Assembly (NCBI RefSeq): GCF_900112175.1
Contig: NZ_FOYT01000001.1
Span: forward strand, 248,001 to 312,000
Reading direction: 5' to 3'
Source of the DNA: Halogeometricum rufum
GTDB taxonomy: Archaea; Halobacteriota; Halobacteria; Halobacteriales; Haloferacaceae
DNA: 64,000 bases
The notes below the pieces were generated by a model. It ran no database searches and was not told the DNA's origin. It saw only the letters and a program-made list of their open reading frames with translations. The first letter of the stretch is position 1; the number at the start of each line of letters is the position of its first letter. Positions 1 through 10,355 of this stretch are shown here, one piece after another. The position numbers were made by a program, and so were the translations under genes.

Positions 1-1
1 C

Positions 2-181
2 CTCGACACCGAGTACCGCGTCCGTGAGTCGAACTTCGACTTCCCGCCGTACAAGGTCGGACTGCGCGTCCACGCACCCAACCAGTCGTTCGACGTCGCC
101 GGTACCTCCTTCTTCCGCCTCGGTCGAGCCTTCGGGGACGCCATCTCGACGGCCCAGTCTCGCCTATCGTCCCAGCCCTAG
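2..181 (+). CDS. 3' end of an unidentified gene (partial)
   Basis: An open frame enters from the left edge and ends at TAG 179-181, giving 59 C-terminal residues (starts LDTEYRVRESNF, ends AQSRLSSQP). Third codon positions are almost all G or C, as in the real genes here, so it is very likely coding. The visible part is soluble, with no membrane segment or known motif. It converges with the membrane protein at 225-1919, leaving a 43-base gap. I do not recognise the family; the missing upstream part would be needed. Confidence 0.6.
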   Translation, partial: LDTEYRVRESNFDFPPYKVGLRVHAPNQSFDVAGTSFFRLGRAFGDAISTAQSRLSSQP

Positions 182-224
182 CGGCGGCATTGCGCCCTTC
201 TCGAACCGTTCGCCGACCGCGTTC

Positions 225-1919
225 TCACTTTCGGAGTTCGTCGAGGACGCTCCGTTTGGCGATCCACTCGCCGACCTGCGAGAGCAACCAGACGGGTGTG
301 AACACGATGGCCGTCCCGACGACCAAGAGTAACCGCGCCGCGGCTTTCGCCAGGTCGTAGAGCACCAACGCCGTGTTGACGGCCACCGCGAACGCGGAGA
401 CGAGTAAGGCGATTCCGAGCACGCCCCCGACCGGTTCGGGTAGCGACTCGGGCGACCCGACGGCGATGAAGACGCCCACGCTGACGAGGAAACAGACGGT
501 GAACGCGCCCCAACTGATGGCGAGTCGTCTCATACCGCCGTCGGTACCGTACTGCGGGTCGTCTCGCCACGCGCTGAATCCCGTGACGACGACGTACGGC
601 GACATGAGCACGAACGCGACGACGGCGGCGACGCCGACCGTCTCCACTTCGTTCGGACCACCGGTGAGGGGACCGTTCACTGCGGCGAACCCGACGCCGG
701 TCGCGAGCGTCGACACGCCGACGGCCCACGGGAGAGCGTGGAAGTCGGAGAGTTCGACAGCGACGGGGAACGTTCCGAACGCGAACAACAGCGTCGACGC
801 GGCGGCGACGACAGCGACGGCCCAGAACGCGGTTTCGCCGAGCGGGATGGCCGCGGTCTGTTCCGTGAGCGACGCCAGCAGAACCAGACAGACCGGGGGG
901 AGCAGGAATCCGGGTGCACGCGTCCGTATCTCGTCGGGCGTCTCGACCCCGTGCATCGACGTGCGCATCTGTCCGGGGATTCGTTCGAGTATTCGCACGC
1001 CGTACTGTACCGCGTAGACGATGGAGGGGACGACGAGAATCAGCCCGAGTCCGACGTTCTCGGGGGAGTCGATGACGGACTGCGGGAGGCTCCATTGCGA
1101 GAAGACGTACAGGCCGAACACGACGGCGACGAAGATGACGAAGGTGACGTACAGGAGGACGAGCAACTCTCGGATTCCGCCCCACGCGGCGACCGTTCCG
1201 GTCGATATCTTCTCGGCGAGGTCCCGCCCTGCCGGCAGATAGCTCGGCGTACCGATAGACCCGCCGACGCTGTCGTAGGCCGCGAACCCGACGACGAGCA
1301 GTTCCGGTATCGGATACAGCAGCGACACCTCCGCCAGCAACACGCCGAGAGCGACAGCGACGAACGCGCCGCGGAACGTGAACTCGAAGAACGACAGTTC
1401 CGTCCGCATCCTCTTCGGGAGCACTACCATCGACTCGTCGTCGTAAGAGAGGACCCTCGTCGAGGACCCGACGTTCGGGAGAACGGTCGCCACGCCGAAC
1501 AACGGGACCGTCATCCCGACGACGACGACGGCCGACTGCACGGAGAGGGGAAACGGGGTCGTTCCGACCGAGGGGATAAGCGAGACGATCGCCTTCTCCG
1601 TCACGATACCGACGAGGATGGCGGACACCGAGAGCGCGGTTCGTACGGGGAGGCCGGCGGCCCAGTCGCTGATTCGCGTCGGAAACAGATGTGGCGCGAA
1701 GTAGAACACGAGCGAGAACAGGAACAGCCACCCGATTCCCCACCCGATCGTTGCGAGGTCTAGCACGTGGCGGCTGACGATCAACATTCCCAGCGGAACG
1801 ACGAGACTGTCGCCGATACCGACCAACTCAGCCACACCCCGAAAGAGGAGGTCCGTCACCGCGAGTCCGCCGATGCCACCGAGGAACAGCAATCGACTCT
1901 GTCCGGAACCTACTACCAT
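225..1919 (-). CDS. Large polytopic membrane protein of unknown function
   Basis: 564 residues with many hydrophobic segments spread along the whole length and no soluble domain. Loops carry charged stretches such as YDDESMVVLPKRMRTELSFFEF. I see no transporter, protease or kinase motif and cannot assign a function. Two starts are possible: ATG at 1937 and ATG at 1919. I prefer 1919 because an AATATAAC element (about 1946-1955, minus strand) lies roughly 27-36 bases upstream, the spacing of a leaderless haloarchaeal transcript. Its product probably sits in the cytoplasmic membrane. Not obviously in an operon. Confidence 0.75.
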   Translation of the reverse strand: MVVGSGQSRLLFLGGIGGLAVTDLLFRGVAELVGIGDSLVVPLGMLIVSRHVLDLATIGWGIGWLFLFSLVFYFAPHLFPTRISDWAAGLPVRTALSVSAILVGIVTEKAIVSLIPSVGTTPFPLSVQSAVVVVGMTVPLFGVATVLPNVGSSTRVLSYDDESMVVLPKRMRTELSFFEFTFRGAFVAVALGVLLAEVSLLYPIPELLVVGFAAYDSVGGSIGTPSYLPAGRDLAEKISTGTVAAWGGIRELLVLLYVTFVIFVAVVFGLYVFSQWSLPQSVIDSPENVGLGLILVVPSIVYAVQYGVRILERIPGQMRTSMHGVETPDEIRTRAPGFLLPPVCLVLLASLTEQTAAIPLGETAFWAVAVVAAASTLLFAFGTFPVAVELSDFHALPWAVGVSTLATGVGFAAVNGPLTGGPNEVETVGVAAVVAFVLMSPYVVVTGFSAWRDDPQYGTDGGMRRLAISWGAFTVCFLVSVGVFIAVGSPESLPEPVGGVLGIALLVSAFAVAVNTALVLYDLAKAAARLLLVVGTAIVFTPVWLLSQVGEWIAKRSVLDELRK

Positions 1920-2109
1920 GGCGTACTTTCTGTACATCTGTCTTGTTATATTTTAGTCGATACCGCTCCGGCCGACCGAGTGCTCCTGAGCGGCCCCGAT
2001 GGCCGTGACCGCTCCTCGCCGTCACTGTCGTTGAATTCCCGCAAAGAGAGCGAGTCGATCGGCTACGGACGGGTGCTACACGGCGTCTGACGACCGTACA
2101 GTCGCGGTT

Positions 2110-2217
2110 TCAGAGCAGTTCGAGCGTCCGTCCGCAGTCCGGGCACTCCTCGTCCACGATGCTCACCGGCGTGTCGCAGTCCGGACAGAACTCTCGGTAG
2201 CAGGCGGGGTCGCCCAT
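2110..2217 (-). CDS. Very small zinc-ribbon protein (35 aa)
   Basis: A 35-residue frame reading MGDPACYREF-CPDCDTPVSIV-DEECPDCGRTLELL. Two CPxC knuckles (CPDC near residues 11-14 and CPDC near 25-28) are spaced as in a minimal zinc ribbon. Codon third positions are G/C as in the neighbours. Such one-ribbon micro-proteins are frequent in haloarchaea; most have no known role, and protein or nucleic-acid contacts are only a guess. It is the gene next to the ABC-ATPase fragment on the same strand, 54 bases downstream of it. Confidence 0.65.
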   Translation of the reverse strand: MGDPACYREFCPDCDTPVSIVDEECPDCGRTLELL

Positions 2218-2271
2218 GTCGCCGTCTACGCGCCCCCGCCTGTTGTACGTTGTCGCCGGTGAGCCTCCGGC

Positions 2272-2718
2272 TCACTCGTCGGCCACGTCGGCCGTCTCGC
2301 GGAGCCAGTCCTGACCGAACTGCGCGCCGTAGAGGCGGGCGTACGTCCCGCGCCGCCGGACCAACGCCGCGTGCGTCCCCGCCTCGACGACGCCCCCGTC
2401 GGCGACGACGTAGATTCGGTCCGCGTCGTCGACGGTGGACGGCCGGTCCGTGACGACGACGAGTCGGCGGCGGCGCGCGAGGGCGGCGTACCGTTCCCGT
2501 TCGTCCTCCTGTCGCCCGTCGCTCCCGAGAGCGTTCCGGAGGACGCCGTCGGCGTCGAGGAGGCGGTGCGCGACGGCGGTCAGGGCGGCACCGTCCGTCG
2601 CGGTTCCGACGACGGCGACGAACGATTCGTCCGCGGCGGGCGGTTCGAGGCGGCGGGCCGTCGGTACCGCGCCGGACTTCCTCGCGTCCGTCGCCGACTC
2701 GCCGGCGTGCGGGTTCAT
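2272..2718 (-). CDS. Stand-alone C-terminal part of an ABC-exporter ATPase domain
   Basis: 148 residues. The second half (about 85-140: LVVVTDRPSTVDDADRIYVV, then GGVVEAGTHAALVRRRGTYARLYGAQFG) matches the end of MsbA-type ABC ATPases: the H-loop region, the 'D-I-V-DGG-V-EAGTH-L' strand pair and the final helix. Walker A, the signature motif and Walker B are not recognisable, and the usual switch histidine position reads T-D-R. It therefore should not hydrolyse ATP by itself. A TTATCA element at about 2741-2747 sits 27 bases before the ATG, so it may still be expressed. It could be a decayed exporter gene or a repurposed accessory domain. Confidence 0.6.
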   Translation of the reverse strand: MNPHAGESATDARKSGAVPTARRLEPPAADESFVAVVGTATDGAALTAVAHRLLDADGVLRNALGSDGRQEDERERYAALARRRRLVVVTDRPSTVDDADRIYVVADGGVVEAGTHAALVRRRGTYARLYGAQFGQDWLRETADVADE

Positions 2719-3108
2719 GGCACGGCGGTACGCCGCGTCTGGTGATAAGTAGTCACGCCGATACCCGGCGCGGCGTTCGTTTCGGTGGGACTAACCCCGC
2801 GTTTCGGGTGGAACAGTCATCCTCCCGCCGTCGATGCGGACGAACATCCGATTCGGCAGTCGGGGAGTCAGGTCCGCCGTCGGCGCGGGCGTCCGGTAGT
2901 CGGTGCGTACCGCGAGACGCGTCGCTGTCGGGCGCGGCGTCGAAAGAATGTCGGGTTCGGCGTGAAGCCGACGGTTGCGCGACGATTCAGACGGGGGTCG
3001 TGGGGGCGTACGGGTCCGGCGTCCGAAGGGGCTCGCGGGTCACGTTCGTTCCCCGCTCGCCTGTCGAGGCGGGTTTCCGCTCCCGTCGGTCGCGTTTTCC
3101 CGCCTCGC
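2719..3108. other. 390-base stretch without a convincing gene
   Basis: Apart from the TATA-like element for the ABC-ATPase fragment near 2741-2747, I see no feature. Short open frames on both strands have arginine-rich, non-acidic translations typical of wrong frames in GC-rich DNA. No tRNA-like or hairpin structure stands out. Confidence 0.5.
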
Positions 3109-4788
<1,680 letters not shown>

Positions 4789-4813
4789 ATTCGCTCCGAT
4801 GGTTGTTTGCGAT

Positions 4814-4830
4814 TCTATAAAAAAGTTTCC
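4814..4830 (-). promoter_or_regulatory. Thermosome promoter (TATA box)
   Basis: On the minus strand the sequence reads GGAAACTTTTTTATAGAAT. The TTTTTTATA core (4824 down to 4816) is 28-36 bases before the ATG at 4788, which fits a leaderless or nearly leaderless heat-shock-type haloarchaeal promoter, with a purine-rich GGAAAC BRE-like element directly upstream. A second AT-rich stretch (CTATATATACGT, 4907-4918) lies farther up and could be an additional promoter. Confidence 0.6.
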
Positions 4831-4995
4831 CATGCGGTTGGCCAAACCGGCACACGGGGCGGCTCTACGCGTGTTAGACGTTGGCATGAAACCGCCCCTA
4901 TATATACGTAACCGGTCGTCCCGACGCCGACTCGGTCCGTCCGCCGAACCAGTCGCTCCCGGTCGTTCGGAGCGGTCAGAGAGAGAAGAATCCGT

Positions 4996-5538
4996 TCAGT
5001 CGGAGGGCTGGACGTCGAAGTCTCGCGTCAGTTCGTTGTGCTTGCGTTCGAGGAACGAGTAGACCGCACCGTGGGGGGCGCCGTCGAGAATCATCCCGAC
5101 GGCGCGACGGACGGCCTCGACTTCCTCCGGTTGGCCGATGATGCCGAGCGTCGTCCCGCGGATGACGACTTCGGCGCCCGACAGTTCCTCCATCAGTTCC
5201 CGCGTCCGGCCGTTCTCGCCGATGAGTCGGCCCTTCTGTCGCTGGAGGTCGTTCTTGTTCCGCGTGTGCTCTTGCAGGTCGACGAGTTCGAACGTCCGCA
5301 TGTCGTCGTCGAGAAGCGAGAGCGCGGCTTCGGGCGTGAAACCGCGGCCGACGGCGCGGACGATGTCGGGGGCGAGCATCCCGGTCACCGGGTCGCCCAC
5401 CTCGTCGATGGCGACGGCGCCCGTCTCGGAGTCGATGTCCAGGCGAACTTCGGCCCGACGCTCTATCTCGCGCATCGTCTCGCCGCCCTCGCCGATGAGG
5501 ACGCCGATACGGTCCTGCGGGACCTTCACGTGTTGCAT
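4996..5538 (-). CDS. KH-domain protein, Pno1/Dim2-like ribosome-assembly factor
   Basis: 180 residues with two KH domains. The first GxxG loop is IGVLIGEGGETM at about residues 11-22; the second is KGRLIGENGRTREL at about 102-115. Archaeal and eukaryotic Pno1/Dim2 proteins of this size bind the 3' region of 16S/18S rRNA during small-subunit maturation and work with RIO kinases. The gene follows the RIO kinase gene by 86 bases on the same strand, matching that partnership. Start ATG at 5538. Confidence 0.9.
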   Translation of the reverse strand: MQHVKVPQDRIGVLIGEGGETMREIERRAEVRLDIDSETGAVAIDEVGDPVTGMLAPDIVRAVGRGFTPEAALSLLDDDMRTFELVDLQEHTRNKNDLQRQKGRLIGENGRTRELMEELSGAEVVIRGTTLGIIGQPEEVEAVRRAVGMILDGAPHGAVYSFLERKHNELTRDFDVQPSD

Positions 5539-5624
5539 ATACCACTCGCTATCCGGCGGAACGGTTTAAGAGTTTGTCCGGCGGTTCGGGGAGTGTGGAC
5601 GCGTCTCGTGGCGGTCTGGGTGTG

Positions 5625-6548
5625 TCACTCGTCCGTCGGTTCCGCGTCCGTCCCGGCGTCCCGTTCGTCCACGTCCGGGTCCCCCGTCGGGTCGGCGTCC
5701 ACGTCGGTGACGAACTCGTACAGGTCGTCGGCCGAGGTATCGGTTCCCTGCCGCGAGAAGAACTTCGCGACGTTGCGGCAGTCCCGTCGGAGGAACTCGC
5801 CCGCGTTCGGGTGGTGGACGGTGACGGCCTGTCCGAGGTCGATTATCACGAGTTCGCCGTCGTGGATTATCATGTTGTACTCGGAGAGGTCGCCGTGGAC
5901 CAGACCGGCCGAGTGGAGTCGTCGCATGTACTCCCGGACGACTTCGTACGCCGTCTCGGGGTTCTCGACGTTCACCTCCGCGAGACGACGCGCCCGGTCC
6001 TCGACCAACCCCACCAGTTCCATCACGAGGACGTTCCGCTCGACGGCGATGGGTTCGGGCACGCGGACGCCCGCCCGGCGGGCGCGTTCGAGGTTGGCGA
6101 ACTCCTTCTGCGTCCACGCGAGGACGACCCGCTTCTTGTCGTTACCGATGCCCTCGAAGCGCGGGTCCCCCTCGAGGTAGTCGCGCATGTGCCGGAAGTT
6201 CGACGCGTTGATGCGGTATATCTTGACCGCGACGTCGGTGTCGTCCTGACCGAGCGCTTCGTACACGTTCGCCTCCTTCCCCGTCGAGATGGGGCCACCG
6301 AACGCGTCGATGTGGCCGTCCTGAACGAGTTTGTAGATGGCGGCGAACGTCGCGTCGTCGAACACCGACTGCTCGACTTTGAACTGGTCGGCGTCCTTCA
6401 ACCGCTTTCTGAACTCGTCGAACTTTCGGTCGCGCTTTCTGGCGATGCGGTCCGCCTCGGTGTCCGTGACGTCTATCGACTCCCACTCGTCACCGGGCGT
6501 GTCCGCCTCCTCCGGCGCGACGAGGCCGAACTCTTCGCTCTCGGTCAT
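5625..6548 (-). CDS. rio1: RIO1-type serine/threonine protein kinase
   Basis: 307 residues. RIO kinase motifs are in order: nucleotide loop ISTGKEANVY (about 97-106), catalytic lysine in VAVKIYRI, the hinge VLVMELVG, catalytic loop VHGDLSEYNMII (HGD..EYN) and metal-binding IIDLGQAV. There is no activation loop of classical kinases, as usual for RIO. The N terminus is acidic and basic helical; the C-terminal 40 residues are a D/E-rich tail. RIO1 acts in late small-subunit maturation. It lies upstream of the KH-protein gene and probably shares its transcript. Confidence 0.95.
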   Translation of the reverse strand: MTESEEFGLVAPEEADTPGDEWESIDVTDTEADRIARKRDRKFDEFRKRLKDADQFKVEQSVFDDATFAAIYKLVQDGHIDAFGGPISTGKEANVYEALGQDDTDVAVKIYRINASNFRHMRDYLEGDPRFEGIGNDKKRVVLAWTQKEFANLERARRAGVRVPEPIAVERNVLVMELVGLVEDRARRLAEVNVENPETAYEVVREYMRRLHSAGLVHGDLSEYNMIIHDGELVIIDLGQAVTVHHPNAGEFLRRDCRNVAKFFSRQGTDTSADDLYEFVTDVDADPTGDPDVDERDAGTDAEPTDE

Positions 6549-6692
6549 CTCTCGGAACCTACGAGCGGCCGACGGAAAAGCGTCACAGGTCGAGCCCCGG
6601 TGATTCGGCCGCGTCGGCCGCGATTAAGTTCTCCGTTACACGGGCCGTATCCGCGGTATAACCAAGGCGGCGACACCGAACGGTACGAAGCG

Positions 6693-8336
6693 ATGAACTC
6701 CTCTCGGTCCCGTCCGGGCGACTCCTCGGCGTCCGTCCGGTCGCTCCTCGGGTCCGGCCTCGGCATCGCCCTCCTCGTGGCCGGACTCGCGGTCTGGTAC
6801 GCGACGAACCTCTCCGGCAGTTTCCACGTGGACGAGACGCTGTACGCGCAGTCCGGACTCGCCGTCTTCCGGGGGAACCCGTACACCAACCCCACGCACG
6901 CGTTCGCGCCGACGGCGAAGTACTTCGTCGGCCTCGGACAGGTGCTGTTCGGCCGGACGACCGTCGGCGCCCGCGCCTTCGTCGTCGGCTTCGGACTCGC
7001 CGCGGTGTACCTCACCTACCGACTGGCGACGACGCTCCGCGGTCCGGTCGTCGGACTCGTCGCGGCGTTCCTCCTCGGCACCTCCTACCCGTTCGCCACG
7101 CAGTCGGTGGTCGCGATGCTCGACGTCCCCCTCGCCTGCTTCGTCGTCGTCCTCACCGTCGTGACGCTCCGGTGGCACCGGACGCGCGACCGCGCGTGGC
7201 TCCCGTTCGTCGGCGTGTTCGCCGTGGCCGCGGCGACGACGAAGGCGTACGGCTTCCTCTACGTGCTCCCGCACGTCTGCTTTCTCGGCGTCGTCCTCGC
7301 CCGCCGGTACGGCGTCCGGTCGCTTCACCGACGCGCGTCGCCGTTCGTCGGCGGGTCCATCGTCGCCCTCGGCCTCGTCTACCTCCCCCTCGTCCTCTTT
7401 CGACACCCGCCGGCCCCCGCGGAGTACACCGCCGGCGTCCCCTTCGCGTCGGCGATTCTGGACCTCCCCGTCGTCGGTAACTTCGCCTACGTGTTCGGCG
7501 CCGCCCTCGTGAAGAACCTCGTCCACACCGGCGACGGACACGCCGTCGTCGTCGCCGGCTCCGTCCACCAGTACCCGCCCGTCTGGTCGTACCTCTACTG
7601 GCTCGGCACGGAGGGCGGGACGCTCCTCCTCGGCGCGTTCCTCCTCGCCGTCGCCGCCGCCGCTTTCCGAGCGACCGCCGAGCGAGACGCTCGATGGGCG
7701 CTCCTCGGGGCGGCCATCGTCGTTCCGTTCGTCGCGCTCAGCCTGCTGACGGTCAAATTCCCGCGCTACGTCCTCCCGCTGTACCCGCTCGTCTTCGCCG
7801 CCGGCGTCGTCGCCGCCCGGGACGGACTGGTCGTCGCCCGCCGACGGCTCAGAGTCAACGGCGTCCGCGTCTCCCGGTCGCAGGCCGCCGCCGCGGTGGC
7901 CGTCCTGCTCGTCGTCGCCCTCCTCGCGCCGCCGTCCGCCGCCCTCCGGTCGGCGACGCAGCCCATCGGCACCGACTCGGGCTACGACGACGCGGCCGAC
8001 TACGTCGCCGAGATGGCCGCCGACGACCCCGACGAGACGGTGACGGTGCTCACCTACAGCGGCACGATTCGAATCCCGTTCGCGTACTACCTCGGCGACG
8101 CCGAGAACGTGGAGGTACACAACTTCCAACTGAACGACGGGGTCAGCGAGCGCCAGTACGCCGAGTACCGGCGCATGATAGAAGACGACGAGATAGACGT
8201 CGTCGTCACCCGGTCCATCCAACCGCGTCTGGACGAGTCGTTCCACGAGACGGTGACGGCGCACGGCGAACGCGTGGTGTCGGTGCCGCAGGTGCCGGGG
8301 GAGAACCGGGTCGTGGTCTACCGACTGGAGGAGTGA
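6693..8336 (+). CDS. Integral-membrane glycosyltransferase of the PMT/ArnT (GT39/GT83) class
   Basis: 547 residues with about 10-12 hydrophobic segments. The first extracellular loop has FHVDETLYA (D47-E48), the acidic pair typical of GT-C enzymes that use a polyprenyl-phosphate sugar. Family-typical sequences follow (NPTHAFAPTAKYFVGLGQ; QSVVAMLDVPLACF). A soluble C-terminal domain of about 110 residues begins near SATQPIGTDSGYDDAADYVAEMA. It should transfer a sugar from a dolichol-type carrier on the outer face, perhaps to proteins or lipids. ATG at 6693 was chosen because the hydrophobic protein starts there and GGTATAAC lies about 35 bases upstream. It is inserted between eIF1A and rio1 on the opposite strand. 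Confidence 0.85.
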   Translation: MNSSRSRPGDSSASVRSLLGSGLGIALLVAGLAVWYATNLSGSFHVDETLYAQSGLAVFRGNPYTNPTHAFAPTAKYFVGLGQVLFGRTTVGARAFVVGFGLAAVYLTYRLATTLRGPVVGLVAAFLLGTSYPFATQSVVAMLDVPLACFVVVLTVVTLRWHRTRDRAWLPFVGVFAVAAATTKAYGFLYVLPHVCFLGVVLARRYGVRSLHRRASPFVGGSIVALGLVYLPLVLFRHPPAPAEYTAGVPFASAILDLPVVGNFAYVFGAALVKNLVHTGDGHAVVVAGSVHQYPPVWSYLYWLGTEGGTLLLGAFLLAVAAAAFRATAERDARWALLGAAIVVPFVALSLLTVKFPRYVLPLYPLVFAAGVVAARDGLVVARRRLRVNGVRVSRSQAAAAVAVLLVVALLAPPSAALRSATQPIGTDSGYDDAADYVAEMAADDPDETVTVLTYSGTIRIPFAYYLGDAENVEVHNFQLNDGVSERQYAEYRRMIEDDEIDVVVTRSIQPRLDESFHETVTAHGERVVSVPQVPGENRVVVYRLEE

Positions 8337-8373
8337 GTGACGAGCGAGCGCACCGTCGGCGAGAACAGTCGAT

Positions 8374-8664
8374 TCAGGCGATGTGACCTTCTTCGCGGAG
8401 CTGGTCGGCCTCGGACTTCTCGTAGCGCCACGTCACGTCGGCCTTCTCGTCCTGCCAGTCCCACGGTTCGACGAGGACCACGTCGTCCTCGCGAATCCAG
8501 ATTCGCTTCTGCATCCGGCCCGGAATCCGCGCGGTCCGCTCGACGCCGTCCGCACAGCGAACCTTGATTCGGTTCGCACCGAGCATGTTCGTCACGACGG
8601 CGAACACCTCGTCGTCGTCGGGCATTCGGAGGTCGCGTCGCCCCGCGTTCTCGTCGTCGCTCAT
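8374..8664 (-). CDS. eif1A: Translation initiation factor eIF1A
   Basis: 96 residues. The S1/OB-fold is recognisable from [20 protein letters not shown] and [20 protein letters not shown], followed by the conserved [18 protein letters not shown] and the acidic tail. aIF1A binds the A site of the small subunit and promotes initiator tRNA binding and mRNA scanning/recruitment. The C terminus [10 protein letters not shown] is typical of the archaeal family. Start ATG 8664. In many haloarchaea it neighbours rio1 and the KH gene; here the glycosyltransferase separates them. Confidence 0.97.
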   Translation of the reverse strand: MSDDENAGRRDLRMPDDDEVFAVVTNMLGANRIKVRCADGVERTARIPGRMQKRIWIREDDVVLVEPWDWQDEKADVTWRYEKSEADQLREEGHIA

Positions 8665-8756
8665 GGGGCCGTGTTCGTTCCCGCGTCGTTTAAAACCGCC
8701 GTTCAGTTTCTTCGCCAGAGCGGTACGCTTAGGTGAGTGTCGGGGCGAGCGACGGT

Positions 8757-8936
8757 ATGTTCGACAAACTCGGTGCGAAAGGTATCGCCGGTGTCGTCTG
8801 CCTCCTCGTCGGCATCGCCGTCGTCGCCTACCAGGCTCCCATCGTCGCCGCCGGCATGGCCCTCGTCGTCGCCGGACTGGGTCTCGTCGCCTCCGGCCTC
8901 GTCCAGTCGGCGCTGGGCGCGTTCGGGATGGTCTGA
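8757..8936 (+). CDS. Small two-segment membrane protein
   Basis: 59 residues starting [20 protein letters not shown]. Two hydrophobic segments (about 9-27 and 32-52) rich in Ala, Gly and Val are joined by a short loop, with almost no soluble part. The family is common in haloarchaea and has no known role. A longer frame with a GTG start at 8733 exists, but the sequence before the ATG is not family-like, so I take the ATG at 8757. It is divergent from eIF1A. Confidence 0.7.
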   Translation: MFDKLGAKGIAGVVCLLVGIAVVAYQAPIVAAGMALVVAGLGLVASGLVQSALGAFGMV

Positions 8937-8947
8937 GGGGCGACCCC

Positions 8948-9775
8948 TCACAGCACGTCTCGTAGCCACGCGAACACCGCGTCTCGAAGGTCCGGGTACC
9001 AGTACGACGAGTGCAGGTAGACGTGGTCCGCTCCGGGGTCGGTCCGGAGTTTCACCCTCGCGCCCGCCTCCGCCAGCGACGCCGCCAGCGTCTCCGAGGA
9101 TTCGACGGAGACGACGCCGTCCGCCTCGCCGTGCAGGAGGAACGTCGGCGGCGCGTCCCCGGAGACGTGCGTGAGGGGGGAGGCGGCGGCGTACCGGTCG
9201 GGGTGGTCGTCGGGCCCGCCGCCGAGGAGCGCTCGGACCTCCGCCGTCTCGTCCGCCCGCAGGTCGTACGCGCCGCTGACTCCGACGGCGGCGTCGACGG
9301 CGGGCGCGGGCCCTCCCCCGCCGAACGCGCCGTCCGGTGCCAGCGCGGCCAACAGCGAGAGGTGCGCACCCGCGGAGTGGCCGACGACGGCCACCCGGTC
9401 CCCGTCGCCGCCGAACGTCTCCGCGTTCGCTCGGACCCACGACAGACACCGTCGAACGTCGCGTATCTGCGCGGGGAACGTCGCCTCGTCGCTCGGTCGG
9501 TACTCGACTTCGACGGCGACGAACTCCTCGCTGACGTCGTCGTCGGCCGTTTCTCGGGAGTTCGCGGAGGCGCCTCCCGCGGCGTCCAGCGCCCACCGGG
9601 CGAACTGCCCGCGCGCGCCGGACTCCCACCCGCCGCCGTAGACGAAGACGACCACGGGCGCGCCCGAGACGCCCGCGCTCCGGTAGGTGTCCACCCGGAG
9701 GCGGTCGGTCACCTCGCGGCCGCGTTCGACCCGTATCTCGCCGGTCCGTCCGCCGTCGTCGCTCGCGTCGGTCAC
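8948..9775 (-). CDS. Alpha/beta-hydrolase fold esterase/lipase (BD-FAE-like)
   Basis: 275 residues. The oxyanion HGGG-type motif reads [11 protein letters not shown] near residues 43-53. The nucleophile elbow is GHSAG (about 133-137), the acid lies in [15 protein letters not shown], and the histidine in DHVYLHSSY near the C terminus, completing a Ser-Asp-His triad. The layout matches carboxylesterases of the hormone-sensitive-lipase/feruloyl-esterase-like group that act on small ester substrates; the natural substrate is unknown. No signal peptide, so it is cytoplasmic. It is 76 bases from the downstream end of the universal stress protein gene and on the same strand. Confidence 0.85.
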   Translation of the reverse strand: MTDASDDGGRTGEIRVERGREVTDRLRVDTYRSAGVSGAPVVVFVYGGGWESGARGQFARWALDAAGGASANSRETADDDVSEEFVAVEVEYRPSDEATFPAQIRDVRRCLSWVRANAETFGGDGDRVAVVGHSAGAHLSLLAALAPDGAFGGGGPAPAVDAAVGVSGAYDLRADETAEVRALLGGGPDDHPDRYAAASPLTHVSGDAPPTFLLHGEADGVVSVESSETLAASLAEAGARVKLRTDPGADHVYLHSSYWYPDLRDAVFAWLRDVL

Positions 9776-9851
9776 GACTCACCCGGCGTTCCGGCGGACC
9801 GAGAATCTTCTCCCGCGGGCGTCGGGGGGCGACCCGCCGCCCCCTCTCCGC

Positions 9852-10283
9852 TCACCTGATGACCGTCACCGGGACGCTCGCCTTGTCGACGACGCTCTTC
9901 GCGACGCTCCCGACGACGAGTTCCCGTTCCTCGGACAGCCCTCGGTGGCCGACGTATATCGCGTCGGCGTCCGCCTCGTCGGCGTACTCGACGACGGCGT
10001 CGGCAGGCGCCCCGGTCAGCAGACGCGTCTCGACGGGCGGACCCCCGCCCGTCGCTTCGGCGACGTCGGCCGTCAGTTCTTGCGCCTCCCGGAGCGCCTC
10101 CTCCCCCATTTTCACCGCCTTGTCGCCGCCGGGGAGGACGATTTCGCCGCCGACCAACTCCGTCTCGGGCGTCAGGACGTGGACGATTTCCAGCGTGGCG
10201 TCGAGCGCTATCGCGTGCTTCGCGGCGTATCTGACGGCCGCGTCGGCCTCCGCCGACCCGTCCGTCGCGACGAGGAATCTCAT
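9852..10283 (-). CDS. Universal stress protein (UspA family)
   Basis: 143 residues from MRFLVATDGSAEADAAVRYA. The C-terminal ATP-binding signature G-2x-G-9x-G(S/T) is complete in VGHRGLSEERELVVGSVAKS, so this is an ATP-binding Usp. It also has the usual V-DGS N-terminal strand and the VxVIR end. Family members act as cytoplasmic nucleotide-sensing stress modulators, often as dimers. I chose the ATG at 10283 over the upstream ATG at 10319 because the Usp fold begins there. Confidence 0.9.
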   Translation of the reverse strand: MRFLVATDGSAEADAAVRYAAKHAIALDATLEIVHVLTPETELVGGEIVLPGGDKAVKMGEEALREAQELTADVAEATGGGPPVETRLLTGAPADAVVEYADEADADAIYVGHRGLSEERELVVGSVAKSVVDKASVPVTVIR

Positions 10284-10355
10284 ATCCGTCAGTCCGACCG
10301 CCGTCCGGAAAAACAGCACCGCAGGTTCTCAGCCGGTGAGACCGTTCGATACCGC

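Noticed and set aside
178-1743. A 521-codon minus-strand frame overlapping the first membrane protein
   Set aside because: The translation is almost entirely Arg/Gly/Ala, typical of a wrong frame. The 225-1919 frame gives a credible membrane protein.
2063-2275. A 70-codon minus-strand frame over the tiny zinc-ribbon gene
   Set aside because: Arg/His-rich, out of frame with the CPDC-CPDC protein at 2110-2217, which is the better candidate.
4906-4918. CTATATATACGT as a plus-strand promoter
   Set aside because: The sequence is nearly palindromic and AT-rich, but no plus-strand gene follows. I keep it only as a possible second thermosome promoter.
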